A stretch of 58,961 nucleotides of DNA from Ahniella sp. (GTDB lineage Bacteria; Pseudomonadota; Gammaproteobacteria; Xanthomonadales; Ahniellaceae). The translations under genes were made by a program, and so were the position numbers. This document shows positions 39,789-48,928 of this stretch, piece after piece (within the stretch, counting starts at the first letter, position 1; every line of letters begins with the position of its first letter). The stretch is taken from positions 1 through 58,961 of the forward strand of contig JADJRU010000021.1 of NCBI GenBank assembly GCA_016712105.1, in the 5' to 3' direction. The notes under the pieces are model-generated. The model saw only the letters and a list, made by a program, of their open reading frames with translations. It had not been told where the DNA came from and did not search any database.

Positions 39789-40187
39789 TGCCGATACAAG
39801 GAAAGCTGGGTGATGGTCAGTGTACCGGGCAGGGCCCGGCGGATTCGGGCGAAATGCTGAACGAAGCGTCAGGCGCGCAGATCTAGTGACCGATCGAAGC
39901 ATCGCGGCTGAAGCCGCTCCCACAGGTGGCGCGTGAGGAACCCCGCAGTGGGGCCTGCCCCAGACTCCCAACTGTGGGAGCGGCTTCAGCCGCGATGCGA
40001 CGTTGTCCAATCCGTGCAAGCCCTCCCCGATGTTCGGGGAGGGTTGGGAGGGGTTTAGGCAAACGCTTCGCCGCCGCTTCAAAGCGAACCACGAGCCGCG
40101 GCCTCAACCCGATCCATGTTGCCGATGCGATCCGGTATCGCGAGGCTTACCAAATTCCTCTCCACGACGGTTGCTGGGCTCCTGCCT
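39789..40187. repeat. Intergenic region with inverted and palindromic repeats
   Basis: Two perfect 25-base arms face each other: 39901-39925 (ATCGCGGCTGAAGCCGCT...) and 39972-39996 (its exact complement, CTGTGGGAGCGGCTTC...). This is the dispersed GTGGGAGCGGCTTCAGCCGC element, also found at 42267-42318. A second palindromic repeat, CCCTCCCCGATGTTCGGGG, lies at about 40020-40040. No gene or T-run terminator was seen between fumC and mrcB. Confidence 0.75.
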
Positions 40188-41579
40188 TTAGCCGCCTCCC
40201 GGCCCGGCAGCACCACCGCGGGTGAGCTTGGCCGGGTCGAGCAAGGCCGCGAGTTCATCGCGCGCCAAACCGGTCACCTCCTGCGCGACGTCCAGTACCG
40301 GCCTGCCTTCGCGGTAGGCGCGTTTGGCGATCAGTGCGCCTTGTTCGTAGCCGATGCGTGCATTGAGGGCGGTGACCAGGATCGGATTCTGCGCCAGCGT
40401 GGCTTCGATCCGTGCGTGGCGCACGGTGAATCCGGCTAGTGCTCGGGTGGTCAGCAGGCGGACGACATTCGTGAGCAGGGACAGGGACGACAGCAGGTTG
40501 TGCGCCAGCACGGGCAACATGACGTTGAGCTGGAAGTTGCCGGACTGGCCGGCGATCGTGACGGTCAGGTGTTGGCCCATGACTTGGGCGCAGACCATGG
40601 CGACCGACTCCGGAATCACCGGGTTGACCTTGCCGGGCATGATCGACGACCCGGGCTGCAGCGCGGGCAATTCGATCTCGCCGAGCCCGGCCAGTGGCCC
40701 TGAATTCATCCAGCGCAGGTCGTTCGCGATTTTCATCAGCGTACACGCCAGTGTATTCAGCTGACCGGAGAGTTCGACACATTCGTCCTTCGCCGAAATG
40801 CCCTCGAAATAGTTGTCGGCACTTTCAAAGGCCACACTGCCTTCGGCCGACAGCAATTCCGCGACCCTTGGGCCCAGCCGGGCATCGGCATTGATCCCGG
40901 TGCCGACCGCGGTGCCACCGAGTGGCAAACGAGCGACCCGGCGTTGGGTATCGGCCAGTCGTTCGATGTTGCTGCGAACCTGTGCGGCCCAGCCCAGCAG
41001 TTCCTGGCCGAGTGTCACCGGCATCGCGTCCATCAGGTGCGTGCGGCCGGTCTTGACCGTCTGCAGATGTTCGCCCGCACGGTGTTCGAGCATGAGCTTG
41101 AGATCAAGCAGGGTGGGCAGGAGTTCGTCGGCGAGCAGCCGGGCGGCGGCGACCTGGATCGCCGTCGGAATGACGTCGTTCGAGCTCTGTCCGAAATTCA
41201 CGTGGTCGTTTGGATGGACGGCTGCGCCGAGTCGCTGAGTGGCCAGTCGGGCAATGACCTCGTTCGCATTCATGTTGCTGCTGGTGCCGGAGCCGGTCTG
41301 GAAGACGTCGACCGGAAACTGGTCGATGTGTTCGCCGCGGGCAATCCGGTCGGCGGCAAACGCGATGGCCTCGGCCACGGCAGGTGGCAAATGCCCGAAC
41401 TCGCCGTTTGCGCGTGCACAGGCTGCCTTGATCGCGCCGAGGGCGGCAATGAATGCGCGGGGCATGGTCCAGCCCGACACCGGGAAATTCACCACGGCCC
41501 TTTGGGTCTGGACGCCATACAGCGCGTCGGCCGGCAGTTCGAGCGGGCCGAAGCCATCCTGTTCGGTGCGGGTTGTCAT
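40188..41579 (-). CDS. fumC: Class II fumarate hydratase FumC
   Basis: A 463-residue aspartase/fumarase superfamily enzyme, cluster-free. GSGTSSNMNANEVIA, GRTHLMDAMPVTLGQE and the signature loop GSSIMPGKVNPVIPE with the catalytic serine are all present. It interconverts fumarate and malate and is insensitive to oxidative stress, complementing the Fe-S enzyme at 20651-22165. ATG 41579 is preferred to the upstream in-frame ATG 41621 because fumarase similarity starts at MTTRTEQDGFGPLELP. The last ~10 residues (GGAAGPGGG) are Gly-rich. Intact frame. Confidence 0.95.
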   Translation of the reverse strand: MTTRTEQDGFGPLELPADALYGVQTQRAVVNFPVSGWTMPRAFIAALGAIKAACARANGEFGHLPPAVAEAIAFAADRIARGEHIDQFPVDVFQTGSGTSSNMNANEVIARLATQRLGAAVHPNDHVNFGQSSNDVIPTAIQVAAARLLADELLPTLLDLKLMLEHRAGEHLQTVKTGRTHLMDAMPVTLGQELLGWAAQVRSNIERLADTQRRVARLPLGGTAVGTGINADARLGPRVAELLSAEGSVAFESADNYFEGISAKDECVELSGQLNTLACTLMKIANDLRWMNSGPLAGLGEIELPALQPGSSIMPGKVNPVIPESVAMVCAQVMGQHLTVTIAGQSGNFQLNVMLPVLAHNLLSSLSLLTNVVRLLTTRALAGFTVRHARIEATLAQNPILVTALNARIGYEQGALIAKRAYREGRPVLDVAQEVTGLARDELAALLDPAKLTRGGAAGPGGG

Positions 41580-41679
41580 GGTGTTCGTCCGGTAGGGAAG
41601 GGCAAGCATAGTTACTGGCAAGTCCGATCGCTTGCTTCGTCCGCGTTATGCTTGCCGCTTTCCCGAGCGAGGTTGTCGC

Positions 41680-41979
41680 ATGTGGTACGTGATTGAAGGC
41701 AAGGACCGTCCCGACAGTCTGGCTGGGCGCATGGCGGCGCGACCGGCACATCTGGCCCGGCTGAATGCACTCAAAGATTCGGGTCGCTTGTTGCTGGCCG
41801 GACCGTTGCCCGCCATCGATGCCGAGGATCCGGGTCCGGCCGGATTCACCGGCAGCCTGATCGTGGCCGAATTCGAGTCGCTGGATGCCGCCCGTGCGTG
41901 GGCCGATGCCGACCCGTATCTCGAAGCCGGCGTGTACGAATCCGTTCGGGTTTCGCCGTTCCGCAAGGTGCTGCCGTGA
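41680..41979 (+). CDS. yciI: YciI family protein
   Basis: A 99-residue ferredoxin-like-fold protein of the YciI/YCII family: MWYVIEGKDRPDSLAGR at the start, the conserved R-x-x-H-L block (ARPAHLARLNAL), LLAGPLPA and the end ADPYLEAGVYESVRVSPF. The conserved His-Asp pair (HLARL and ADPY) is intact. Enzymatic function of the family is not settled. The stop overlaps the bolA start (GTGA), so the two are coupled, the usual arrangement in related genomes. Confidence 0.9.
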   Translation: MWYVIEGKDRPDSLAGRMAARPAHLARLNALKDSGRLLLAGPLPAIDAEDPGPAGFTGSLIVAEFESLDAARAWADADPYLEAGVYESVRVSPFRKVLP

Positions 41980-42284
41980 ATGCCGAGCGCATCGAGCGGA
42001 TGCGCGCCAAGCTGACCGAAGCACTGGCGCCGACCACCCTCGACATCATCGACGACAGCCACAAACACGTCGGACACGCCGGTGCGCGGGATGGCCGTGG
42101 GCACTTCACGGTGCACGTCACCAGTTCGGCATTTGCGGGTCTTTCCTTGCTGGCGCGTCACCGGGCCATTTATGCCGCACTCGGCGGGATGATGGACACC
42201 GACATTCATGCGCTGGCGATCAAGGCCGACGTGCCGGATCCGATGAGCGAATGCTGGATTCCATTCCTGTGGGAGCGGCTTTAG
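41976..42284 (+). CDS. BolA family protein
   Basis: About 102 residues. The BolA signature is clear: DDSHKHVGHAG, then HFTVHVTSSAFAGLSLLARHRAIYAAL and IHALAIKADVP. BolA proteins work with monothiol glutaredoxins in iron-sulfur metabolism and some regulate transcription. GTG 41976 overlaps the yciI stop; ATG 41999 is an alternative start. The last codons (WIPFLWERL, stop TAG at 42282-42284) are read from the left arm of a dispersed repeat whose other arm follows the gene, so the native C terminus was probably altered by repeat insertion. Confidence 0.85.
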   Translation: MNAERIERMRAKLTEALAPTTLDIIDDSHKHVGHAGARDGRGHFTVHVTSSAFAGLSLLARHRAIYAALGGMMDTDIHALAIKADVPDPMSECWIPFLWERL

Positions 42285-42318
42285 CGCGGTGGGCAGGCCG
42301 GCTAAAGCCGCTCCACAG
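42267..42318. repeat. GTGGGAGCGGCTTTAG inverted repeat, overlaps bolA end
   Basis: CTGTGGGAGCGGCTTTAG (42267-42284) faces CTAAAGCCGCTCCACAG (42302-42318), making a hairpin with a 17-base loop. It is a variant of the element at 39901-39996 and could also serve as the transcript end of the yciI-bolA pair. Confidence 0.75.
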
Positions 42319-42531
42319 TTGGCCATGTCGCGACTGGCCAACATGGCCCAAACCAAGTGCCTGAGGCCAGACTATTGCGCCTCACGCGCTCAGAAGCCTT
42401 CTTCGAGACGCTGCGATTCCCCGACTCCATGGTCACGCACTGCGTACAAGGCAGCGCGCGATTCTTTCGATAGTGATGGTCCGTCTGAGCGCACTTGTGG
42501 CGTCCGACGGGATTCATGAGCCTGCTGCCCG

Positions 42532-43418
42532 ATGTCCGATGAGCCAGAAGCAGTCCTTTCAACCTCCGTGTTGAAGGCACAGCCAGTGCAGACCGAGATG
42601 CCCCTGGCCATGGTGCGCGGCGAACCCGTGCTTGCCATGCCGAAGGACCTCTACATCCCGCCGGATGCGCTGGAAGTCATCCTCGAAGCTTTCGAAGGTC
42701 CACTCGACCTGCTGCTGTACCTGATCCGCCGACAGAACCTGAAATTCTCGATATCCCGATTGCCGAGATCACCCGGCAATACATGGAATACATCGAGCTC
42801 ATGGTCGACATGAAGCTCGAGTTGGCCGCCGACTATCTGGTCATGGCAGCCATCCTGTGTGAGATCAAGTCCCGTCTGCTGCTGCCTCGGCCACCGAATG
42901 CCGTCGGCGAAGAAGAGGATCCGCGTGCGGATCTCGTGCGCCGACTGCAGGAATACGAACGGTTCAAGAAAGCGGCTGAAGATATCGACCGTCTGCCGCG
43001 CGAAGGTCGCGACTTCTACCGCGTCGACGCACACGTCGTCGAGCAGGAGACCATCTCCGTGCCGCCGCCGGTGGAAATGCGCGAGCTTCTGCTGGCGCTG
43101 AAAGACGTGATGAAGCGTGTCGAGTTGTTCGGCCGCCACAACATCAAGCGCGAAGCACTGTCGGTGCGTGCGCGCATGAGCGAAGTGCTGACACGGCTCA
43201 GTAACGGCGAGTTTGTCGGCTTCACCGAATTGTTCACCGTCGAAGAAGGTCGTCTGGGTGTGGTCGTGACATTTCTGGCCATTCTCGAACTGGCGAAGGA
43301 AAACCTGCTCGAGATCACCCAGAACGAGGCATTGGCGCCCATTTATGTGCGCTCGAAAAGCTTTGATGGCCCAAACCTCTCTGAAGCCGCGAATGACGAC
43401 GTGGCTGGTAACGCGTAA
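42532..43418 (+). CDS. scpA: Segregation and condensation protein ScpA, one frame break
   Basis: The kleisin subunit that links SMC heads in the SMC-ScpA-ScpB condensin. The N-terminal helical domain contains FEGPLDLLLYLIRRQNL, followed after the frame change by DIPIAEITRQYMEYIELM; the break lies at about 42750. The central part (CEIKSRLLLPRP) and the C-terminal winged helix (LAILELAKENLLEITQNE, then PIYVR) complete the protein at roughly 295 residues. A ~40-residue unconserved N-terminal extension precedes the domain. The stop overlaps the scpB start (TAATG). Confidence 0.92.
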
Positions 43419-44404
43419 TGAACCCATCGAACGAACACGAAGAACACGAAACACCGGAAAGTTTGCCGGAAGCGGTGGCCGAAGCGCCCACGCCAGCCGA
43501 AGTGGCCGAAGCTCAGGATGTTTATTCCGACCAGCCTGTCCACGCGGCACCGGCGCCATCCGATCTCGAATCCCTGAAGCCGCTGCTGGAAGCCATCCTG
43601 ATGGCGGCCGGCCGGCCGATGACGGTTGATCACTTGCATGACCTGTTTGGTGACAGCCAGTCGCCCGGCAAGGAACGTATTCTCGAAGCCTTGGCTTCAT
43701 TGATGTCGGATTGTGCCGGTCGCGGCGTTGAACTGATCGAGGTGGCCAGCGGTTTCCGCTATCAGGTTCGCACCGATACCCAGATCTGGGTGTCGCGCCT
43801 GTGGACCGAGCGCCAGACCAAGTATTCCCGTGCCCTGCTGGAAACCCTGGCGTTGATCGCCTACCGGCAGCCGATCACCCGCGCCGAGATCGAAGCGATC
43901 CGCGGTGTGGCGGTATCGAGTTACATCATCAAGACTCTTGAAGAGCGCGAATGGATCCGCGTGCTGGGTCATCGGGACGTCCCCGGTCGGCCGGCATTGT
44001 TCGGCACCACACGCCAGTTCCTCGATTATTTCAGCCTGAAAAGCCTGGACCAGTTGCCGCCGCTCGCCGAGTTGAGGGACTTCGATGCCCTCGAACCGCA
44101 GATGCCGCTGGCCGGCACGACACTGGACGAAGTTCCGGTACCGGACGTCGTCGTCGACAACACGGCCGCAGTGGTCCCGGAAGAAGTCATCGAAGATGAA
44201 GTCGATGAAGACGAATTTGAATCACAAGAAGATGTAGCCCCTGAAGCAGAAGACGGTGACGCCCACGCGTTCTCCGAGCCGAACACCGACCTCGTCGTGA
44301 ATGATGACGTCGAACACCTCCACGAAGACCTGAGCGGGCAGCCCGAAGACATCGAGCGCGCCGACCCCGTCGATCCCAATCAAGACACCGGAACCACCCC
44401 ATGA
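43418..44404 (+). CDS. scpB: Segregation and condensation protein ScpB
   Basis: A 328-residue protein. Two winged-helix domains occupy about residues 45-225: LKPLLEAILMAAGRPMT, GVELIEVASGFRYQVR, then YSRALLETLALIAYRQPITRAEIE, RGVAVSSYIIKTL and GRPALFGTTRQFLDYFSL. This is ScpB, partner of the ScpA encoded upstream. Unusually long acidic tails flank the core: about 45 residues before it and over 90 after, rich in Asp and Glu (VIEDEVDEDEFES). The gene overlaps rluB by four bases (ATGA). Confidence 0.95.
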   Translation: MNPSNEHEEHETPESLPEAVAEAPTPAEVAEAQDVYSDQPVHAAPAPSDLESLKPLLEAILMAAGRPMTVDHLHDLFGDSQSPGKERILEALASLMSDCAGRGVELIEVASGFRYQVRTDTQIWVSRLWTERQTKYSRALLETLALIAYRQPITRAEIEAIRGVAVSSYIIKTLEEREWIRVLGHRDVPGRPALFGTTRQFLDYFSLKSLDQLPPLAELRDFDALEPQMPLAGTTLDEVPVPDVVVDNTAAVVPEEVIEDEVDEDEFESQEDVAPEAEDGDAHAFSEPNTDLVVNDDVEHLHEDLSGQPEDIERADPVDPNQDTGTTP

Positions 44405-45900
44405 CCATTGATAAATCCCGCCTGACCCTGAAGCTGAAGCGCGACAAACCGGCCGGCACCATCATCGAAGAACGCATCCAGAAGGTGCTGGCGCAAGCCG
44501 GCCTCGGCTCACGCCGGACCATCGAGGAGCGCGTCGCCGCCGGCGACATCCGCATCAACGGCCAGCCCGCAACGGTTGGCAACAGTGTCCGCACGGGGGA
44601 TCGTGTCGAGATCGACGGCAAGGCCTTCATGGCCACAGTCACGCCGGTCGAAGACATTCATGTCCTGCTTTATCACAAGCCGGAAGGCGAGATCAGCACG
44701 ACCGAAGATCCGGAAGGTCGGCGCACCGTTTACGAGCGCATGCCGCGCCTGAAGAACACGCGCTGGATTTCGATCGGCCGTCTCGACATGAACACGACCG
44801 GTCTGTTGTTGATGACGACCGACGGCGAACTGGCGAATGCGATGATGCACCCGTCGCGCGAACTCGAGCGCGAGTACGTGTGCCGCATCCATGGCACGGT
44901 CACCGAAGCGATGATGAAAGCGCTGCAGACCGGCGTGCAGTTGGAAGATGGCCCGGCGAAGTTTGATGAACTGCATGTCATCAGCCTGGGCGAGAGCCAC
45001 AGCTGGTTCCGCGTGATCATCAAGGAAGGCCGCAATCGCGAAGTGCGTCGCATGTGGGAAGCGGTCGGCGTCGAAGTGAGCCGCCTGAAGCGCATCCGCT
45101 ACGGCAAGGTCGAGTTGCCGCGTGAACTGCGTCGCGGCCATTTCCGCGCCATGCCGATCGAGGAAGTCCGCGCCTTGCGCGAAGAACTCGGTCTGCAACC
45201 GATTCCCGAATCATTGACCCTGCAGGCCGTGATCGGCGTGCGTCGCGCCAGTCGCACGCTCAACGAATATCGTCCTGAAGGCAAGTCCGAAAGTTACAGC
45301 TCCGGCAATGCCGATGAAGCCCGCGAATTGCGCGCGTTTGATCGAGTCGACGACTTGCGTCGTCCGCCCAAGCGCCCACGCAAGCCGGGTGCCGGTGCCG
45401 GTGCCGGATTCAAGAAGGGTGGTGGCAAGCGCGGTCCTGGCCAGCCAGTCGATCCGAACAGCTTCCGCGGTTTTGGTTCCGGTGACGACGGCAACCGGAT
45501 GCCCGGCAATCGCAAGCCGGGTGGCAAGGGTCCACGTGGTCCGGGCGGCCCCGGCGCGCGCGGGCCTGGTGGTCCTGGTGCTCGAGGCCCGGGTGGTCCG
45601 GGTGCTCGAGGCCCGGGTGGTGCCGGTGCACGTGGAGCCGGTGGCCCGGGCGCGCGGGGTCCAGGTGGCCCACGCAAGCCACGTGAGTTCGTCGGCCCGA
45701 TGGATTCCAATCAGTTCGCGCTAGCCGATCGCGGTCCGCCGCGCGGGGGCAACGGCAATCGTGCGCCGAGTGGCATCGACGGCAACCGCGCACCCAGCAG
45801 CCGGCCGCCCAGTGGCAATCGTGGCCCCGGTGGTCCCGGTGGCAATCGCGGGCCGGGTGGTGGCAATCGCGGCCCACGGGGTCCGCGCGGTCCGATGTGA
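44401..45900 (+). CDS. rluB: 23S rRNA pseudouridine synthase RluB with collagen-like tail
   Basis: A 499-residue protein. Residues ~20-80 form an S4 RNA-binding domain (IQKVLAQAGLGSRRTIEERV) and ~85-255 the pseudouridine synthase domain, with the catalytic Asp in IGRLDMNTTGLLLMT and EGRNREVRRMWEAVG. This modifies U2605-type sites of 23S rRNA. From about residue 320 comes a ~180-residue low-complexity tail of Gly, Pro, Arg and Asn with tandem GARGPGGP units. RluB of related bacteria has basic tails, but this one is long. The scpA-scpB-rluB order with overlaps indicates one operon, closed by the hairpins at 45913-45998. Confidence 0.93.
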   Translation: MTIDKSRLTLKLKRDKPAGTIIEERIQKVLAQAGLGSRRTIEERVAAGDIRINGQPATVGNSVRTGDRVEIDGKAFMATVTPVEDIHVLLYHKPEGEISTTEDPEGRRTVYERMPRLKNTRWISIGRLDMNTTGLLLMTTDGELANAMMHPSRELEREYVCRIHGTVTEAMMKALQTGVQLEDGPAKFDELHVISLGESHSWFRVIIKEGRNREVRRMWEAVGVEVSRLKRIRYGKVELPRELRRGHFRAMPIEEVRALREELGLQPIPESLTLQAVIGVRRASRTLNEYRPEGKSESYSSGNADEARELRAFDRVDDLRRPPKRPRKPGAGAGAGFKKGGGKRGPGQPVDPNSFRGFGSGDDGNRMPGNRKPGGKGPRGPGGPGARGPGGPGARGPGGPGARGPGGAGARGAGGPGARGPGGPRKPREFVGPMDSNQFALADRGPPRGGNGNRAPSGIDGNRAPSSRPPSGNRGPGGPGGNRGPGGGNRGPRGPRGPM

Positions 45901-45912
45901 CAGACCAAGTTT

Positions 45913-45998
45913 CTTCTCCCGCTTTGCGGGAGAAGATGCCCGAAGGCCAAAAGTACTGTCGATCTGCAATATGTTCTTCTCCCGTTTTACGGGAGAAG
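45913..45998. repeat. Two CTTCTCCCG hairpins between convergent genes
   Basis: CTTCTCCCGC/GCGGGAGAAG (45913-45935) and CTTCTCCCGT/ACGGGAGAAG (45976-45998) are two copies of the palindrome seen at 14661. They lie between convergent rluB and apaH, so they may act as transcript ends for both, although no long T-run is present. Confidence 0.75.
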
Positions 45999-46012
45999 GG
46001 TTGATTCTAGGC

Positions 46013-46858
46013 TCAGTCGCCGCCTTTACCCAACGCGGCACGCGCCTCGCAGGGCACCTGGATGACTTCCGGTTCCGGGCCCAGCTTGAGTGCGGTCAAT
46101 TGCCCGCCCCAGACTGCGCCGGTGTCGATCGAATACACACCGAGTCCGCGGAACAGGCCGAGCGCGGACCAGTGGCCACAGACCACGGGCAATTCGCGTT
46201 TCTTGCCGCCGGGCACTTCGAACCATGGGTAAAAGCCGTTCTTCTGGGTGCCCGGTTCGCCCTTGAAGTCGAAGCCGATGCGGCCATGGACGTCACAGAA
46301 CCGCATGCGCGTCATCACGTTGATGATCGCCCGAAGCCGCTCGACACCTGTCAATTGTTTTGACCAGCCGGCGGGCTTGTTGCCGAACAGCCGTTTCATC
46401 AAGTTCCGGAACTCGTTGCCGCGCAGCGCACGTTCGACTTCGCGTGCCCGGGCTTCGGCAAGTTTGATGGTCCAGCGCGGTGACAGGCCGGCATGGACGA
46501 GCGCGAACCCGATATCTTGATCGACGTGCATCAGCGGTCTGTGGCGCAGCCATTCCAGCAGTTCATGGGAGTCGTGCGCCTGCAGGACACGTCGGAGATC
46601 CGGATTGGCCTTGTTGCGTTCTTCTTCGGTGCGGGTGGCGATCGACAGCAAGCTGAGGTCATGGTTGCCGAGTACGGTGACCGAGTAGGCGTCGAGTGAT
46701 TTCACCAGGCGCAGCGTTTCCAGCGATTGGCCACCGCGGTTGACGAGGTCACCACAGAACCACAGTTGATCACTTGCAGGATCAAATCGAATCCGGTCGA
46801 GCAGGGCGACCAGCGGGTCGTAGCAGCCCTGCAGGTCGCCGATCGCATAAACCGCCAT
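46013..46858 (-). CDS. apaH: Bis(5'-nucleosyl)-tetraphosphatase, symmetrical (ApaH)
   Basis: A 281-residue calcineurin-like phosphoesterase that splits Ap4A into two ADP. The metal-binding motifs are intact: GDLQGCYD, FCGDLVNRGGQS, VLGNHDLSLL and ALVHAGLSPRW, then VVCGHWSALG and the closing SIDTGAVWGGQLTAL. Its ATG overlaps the (frame-corrected) apaG stop as TGATG-type coupling, the standard apaGH order. Some ApaH proteins also remove Np4 caps from RNA. The frame is intact. Confidence 0.95.
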   Translation of the reverse strand: MAVYAIGDLQGCYDPLVALLDRIRFDPASDQLWFCGDLVNRGGQSLETLRLVKSLDAYSVTVLGNHDLSLLSIATRTEEERNKANPDLRRVLQAHDSHELLEWLRHRPLMHVDQDIGFALVHAGLSPRWTIKLAEARAREVERALRGNEFRNLMKRLFGNKPAGWSKQLTGVERLRAIINVMTRMRFCDVHGRIGFDFKGEPGTQKNGFYPWFEVPGGKKRELPVVCGHWSALGLFRGLGVYSIDTGAVWGGQLTALKLGPEPEVIQVPCEARAALGKGGD

Positions 46859-47234
46859 CAGTGCAGGATCCGCGGCATCGACAGGACAAACCGCTTGATC
46901 GGCGCGTCAAGCAGGTGCCTTCGTCGGCAACCATCTGGTAACTGCCTTCCATGGTGCCAACCGGCGCTTCGAGGATGGCGCCCGAGGTGTACTCAAAGGC
47001 TTGTCCGGGTTCCAGGCGCGGTGTTTCTCCGACGACTCCCGGGCCCCGGACTTCATCGATCTTGCCGCTGCCGTGGGTGATCAGCCAGTGTCGCGACAAC
47101 AGTTGTGCCGGCTTTCGGCCGGCGTTCGTGATGGTAATGGTGTACGCGAAAGCAAAACGGTTTTGTTCCGGCTCGCTCTGGTCGGGTAGAAATCGGGTCT
47201 GGACATCGACCTTGATGGCATGGGTGTCGTTCAT
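46858..47234 (-). CDS. apaG: ApaG (CorD) protein, one frame break
   Basis: About 125 residues of an immunoglobulin-like fold: FAFAYTITITNAG, LLSRHWLITHGSG, VRGPGVVGETPRLEPGQAFEYTSG and APVGTMEGSYQMV are the ApaG signature. The frame changes at about 46910 (ACCTGCTTGACG, one base short); the corrected tail reads DAPIKRFVLSMPRILH and stops at 46858-46860, overlapping the apaH start. Biochemical role of ApaG is not well defined. Confidence 0.92.
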
Positions 47235-47330
47235 GACCCGATTGTCGGTAGCCGGAGCCATTCCCACAAGTAGCGAATGACCTGTTGTGAGGTGATCACA
47301 CAGGAACATCAACTGCCAGGCGGAAAACTC

Positions 47331-48698
47331 TCAGTAGGCAAACTCGCGGAAGATCGGGTCGATGTTGCCTTGCCATTCACCATGGAACAGTTTCAGCTTG
47401 CGCTCGGCCGGTGTTTCGTTCGCCAACGCAATTTCGACGAGGGGCTCGATGAACATGGTTTCGTCGACACCGCGGCTGTTCAGGCAGGCGCGCGACTTCA
47501 GGCCGTGGCCGGCGATCTTCAGCGCTTCCAGTGCCAGATCGCGCACTGTGCCGTCGCGGAACGGCAGTTTGAGACCCAGTCGCGGCACGTCACGGCGCAA
47601 GGCCTCGCGTTCGGCGAGCGAGAAATCCTTGACCAGATCCCACGCGGCATCAAGTGCGACCTGGTCGTACAGCAGTCCCACCCAGAACGCCGGCAGCGCA
47701 CAGAGTCGGTTCCACGGGCCGCCATCGGCGCCGCGCATTTCCAGATATTTCTTCAGTCGGACTTCCGGGAACGCCGTGGTCAGATGATCGGCGAAGTCCT
47801 TCATCAACGGCTTTTCGCCCGGCAGGATTGACAGCTTCCCGGCCATGAAGTCGCGGAACGACAAGCCACTGGCGTCCAGGTACTGACCCTTCCGATAGAC
47901 GAAGTACATCGGGACGTCGAGCAGATAATCGACATAGCGCTCGAAGCCGAAGCCCTCGTCAAACACGAACCCCAGCATGCCGGTGCGATCCGGGTCGGTG
48001 TCGCTCCAGACCTGTGAGCGGAAACTCAGGAACCCGTTGGGCTGGCCTTCGGTGAACGGCGAGTCGGCAAACAGCGCCGTGGCGATGGGTTGCAGGGCCA
48101 GCGACACGCGGAATTTCTTCACCATGTCGGCTTCGGACGCGAAGTCGAGGTTGGTTTGTACCGTACAGGTGCGCGTCATCATGTCGAGGCCGAGCGAGCC
48201 GCGTTTGGGCATGTACTCGCGCATGATCCGATACCGGCCCTTGGGCATCCACGGCATGTCGGCGCGCGCCCACTTGGGCTGGAACCCCATGCCCAGGAAA
48301 CCGATCTGCAGTTCTTCGGCGACACTGCGCACCTGTTTCAGGTGGGTGTCCACTTCGCAGCAGGTCTGGTGGATCGTTTCCAGCGGGGCGCCGGACAACT
48401 CCAGTTGGCCCGCCGGTTCCAGCGAGACCGAGGCCAAGTCGCGCAACAGCGCGATCGTGTGGCCTTGTTCGACCACTTTCTCCCAGCCAAAACGTTCGGC
48501 CATGGTATTGAGCAACACGCCGATGCCGCGATCGCCTTCATACGTTGGCGCACGCAGGTCATCGGTTCTGAACCCGAACTTTTCGTGCTCGGTGCCAATC
48601 CGCCAGGCGTCTTTCGGCTTGTTGCCGGAGGCCAGATAGTCGACCAGTTCGGCCTTGTTTTCGATGGCCGCATCAGCCGTTTGAATCGGATTGGACAT
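47331..48698 (-). CDS. gshA: Glutamate-cysteine ligase, class II (plant/proteobacterial type)
   Basis: A 455-residue enzyme joining glutamate and cysteine, the first step of glutathione synthesis. WRIGTEHEKFGF, LSGAPLETIHQTC, GFLGMGFQPKW, MKGRYRIMREYMP-type block (MPKGRYRIMREYMPKRGS) and MTRTCTVQTNLDFASE are hallmarks of the class II (EgtA-like, plant-type) ligases found in Xanthomonadales and alphaproteobacteria, different from the E. coli type. CGGGAGCACCC provides the ribosome site at ATG 48698. Intact frame. No gshB is in this window. Confidence 0.92.
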   Translation of the reverse strand: MSNPIQTADAAIENKAELVDYLASGNKPKDAWRIGTEHEKFGFRTDDLRAPTYEGDRGIGVLLNTMAERFGWEKVVEQGHTIALLRDLASVSLEPAGQLELSGAPLETIHQTCCEVDTHLKQVRSVAEELQIGFLGMGFQPKWARADMPWMPKGRYRIMREYMPKRGSLGLDMMTRTCTVQTNLDFASEADMVKKFRVSLALQPIATALFADSPFTEGQPNGFLSFRSQVWSDTDPDRTGMLGFVFDEGFGFERYVDYLLDVPMYFVYRKGQYLDASGLSFRDFMAGKLSILPGEKPLMKDFADHLTTAFPEVRLKKYLEMRGADGGPWNRLCALPAFWVGLLYDQVALDAAWDLVKDFSLAEREALRRDVPRLGLKLPFRDGTVRDLALEALKIAGHGLKSRACLNSRGVDETMFIEPLVEIALANETPAERKLKLFHGEWQGNIDPIFREFAY

Positions 48699-48818
48699 GG
48701 GTGCTCCCGGACCGTTGCTAGGCTCTTGATCAACGCCATCCTGACGTTGCTCTACATCGCAAATCCGGTACACGTCCGATTCCTGCTCAATGACAAATCA
48801 ATCGCGTCAAAGCGACAG

Positions 48819-48842
48819 GGCAGCCGGCTTGCGCCGGCTGCC
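48819..48842. terminator. Strong hairpin, possible terminator
   Basis: GGCAGCCGGC, loop TTGC, GCCGGCTGCC gives a perfect 10-bp stem, followed by a second small hairpin (CCGCCATCAATGGCGG) to 48861. It lies downstream of the small membrane-protein gene and upstream of gshA on the minus strand. A T-run is lacking, so termination is uncertain. Confidence 0.5.
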
Positions 48843-48928
48843 AGCCGCCATCAATGGCGGTTCGGCAAATCGTGCAAGTCACCACGCCCAGAAGTGGCGG
48901 ACTTGCCCATCAGGACCGGACCGGGCCG

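Noticed and set aside
39789..40082. Longer N terminus for PBP1b
   Set aside because: The upstream open frame is coded by inverted repeats; the family start is at 39788.
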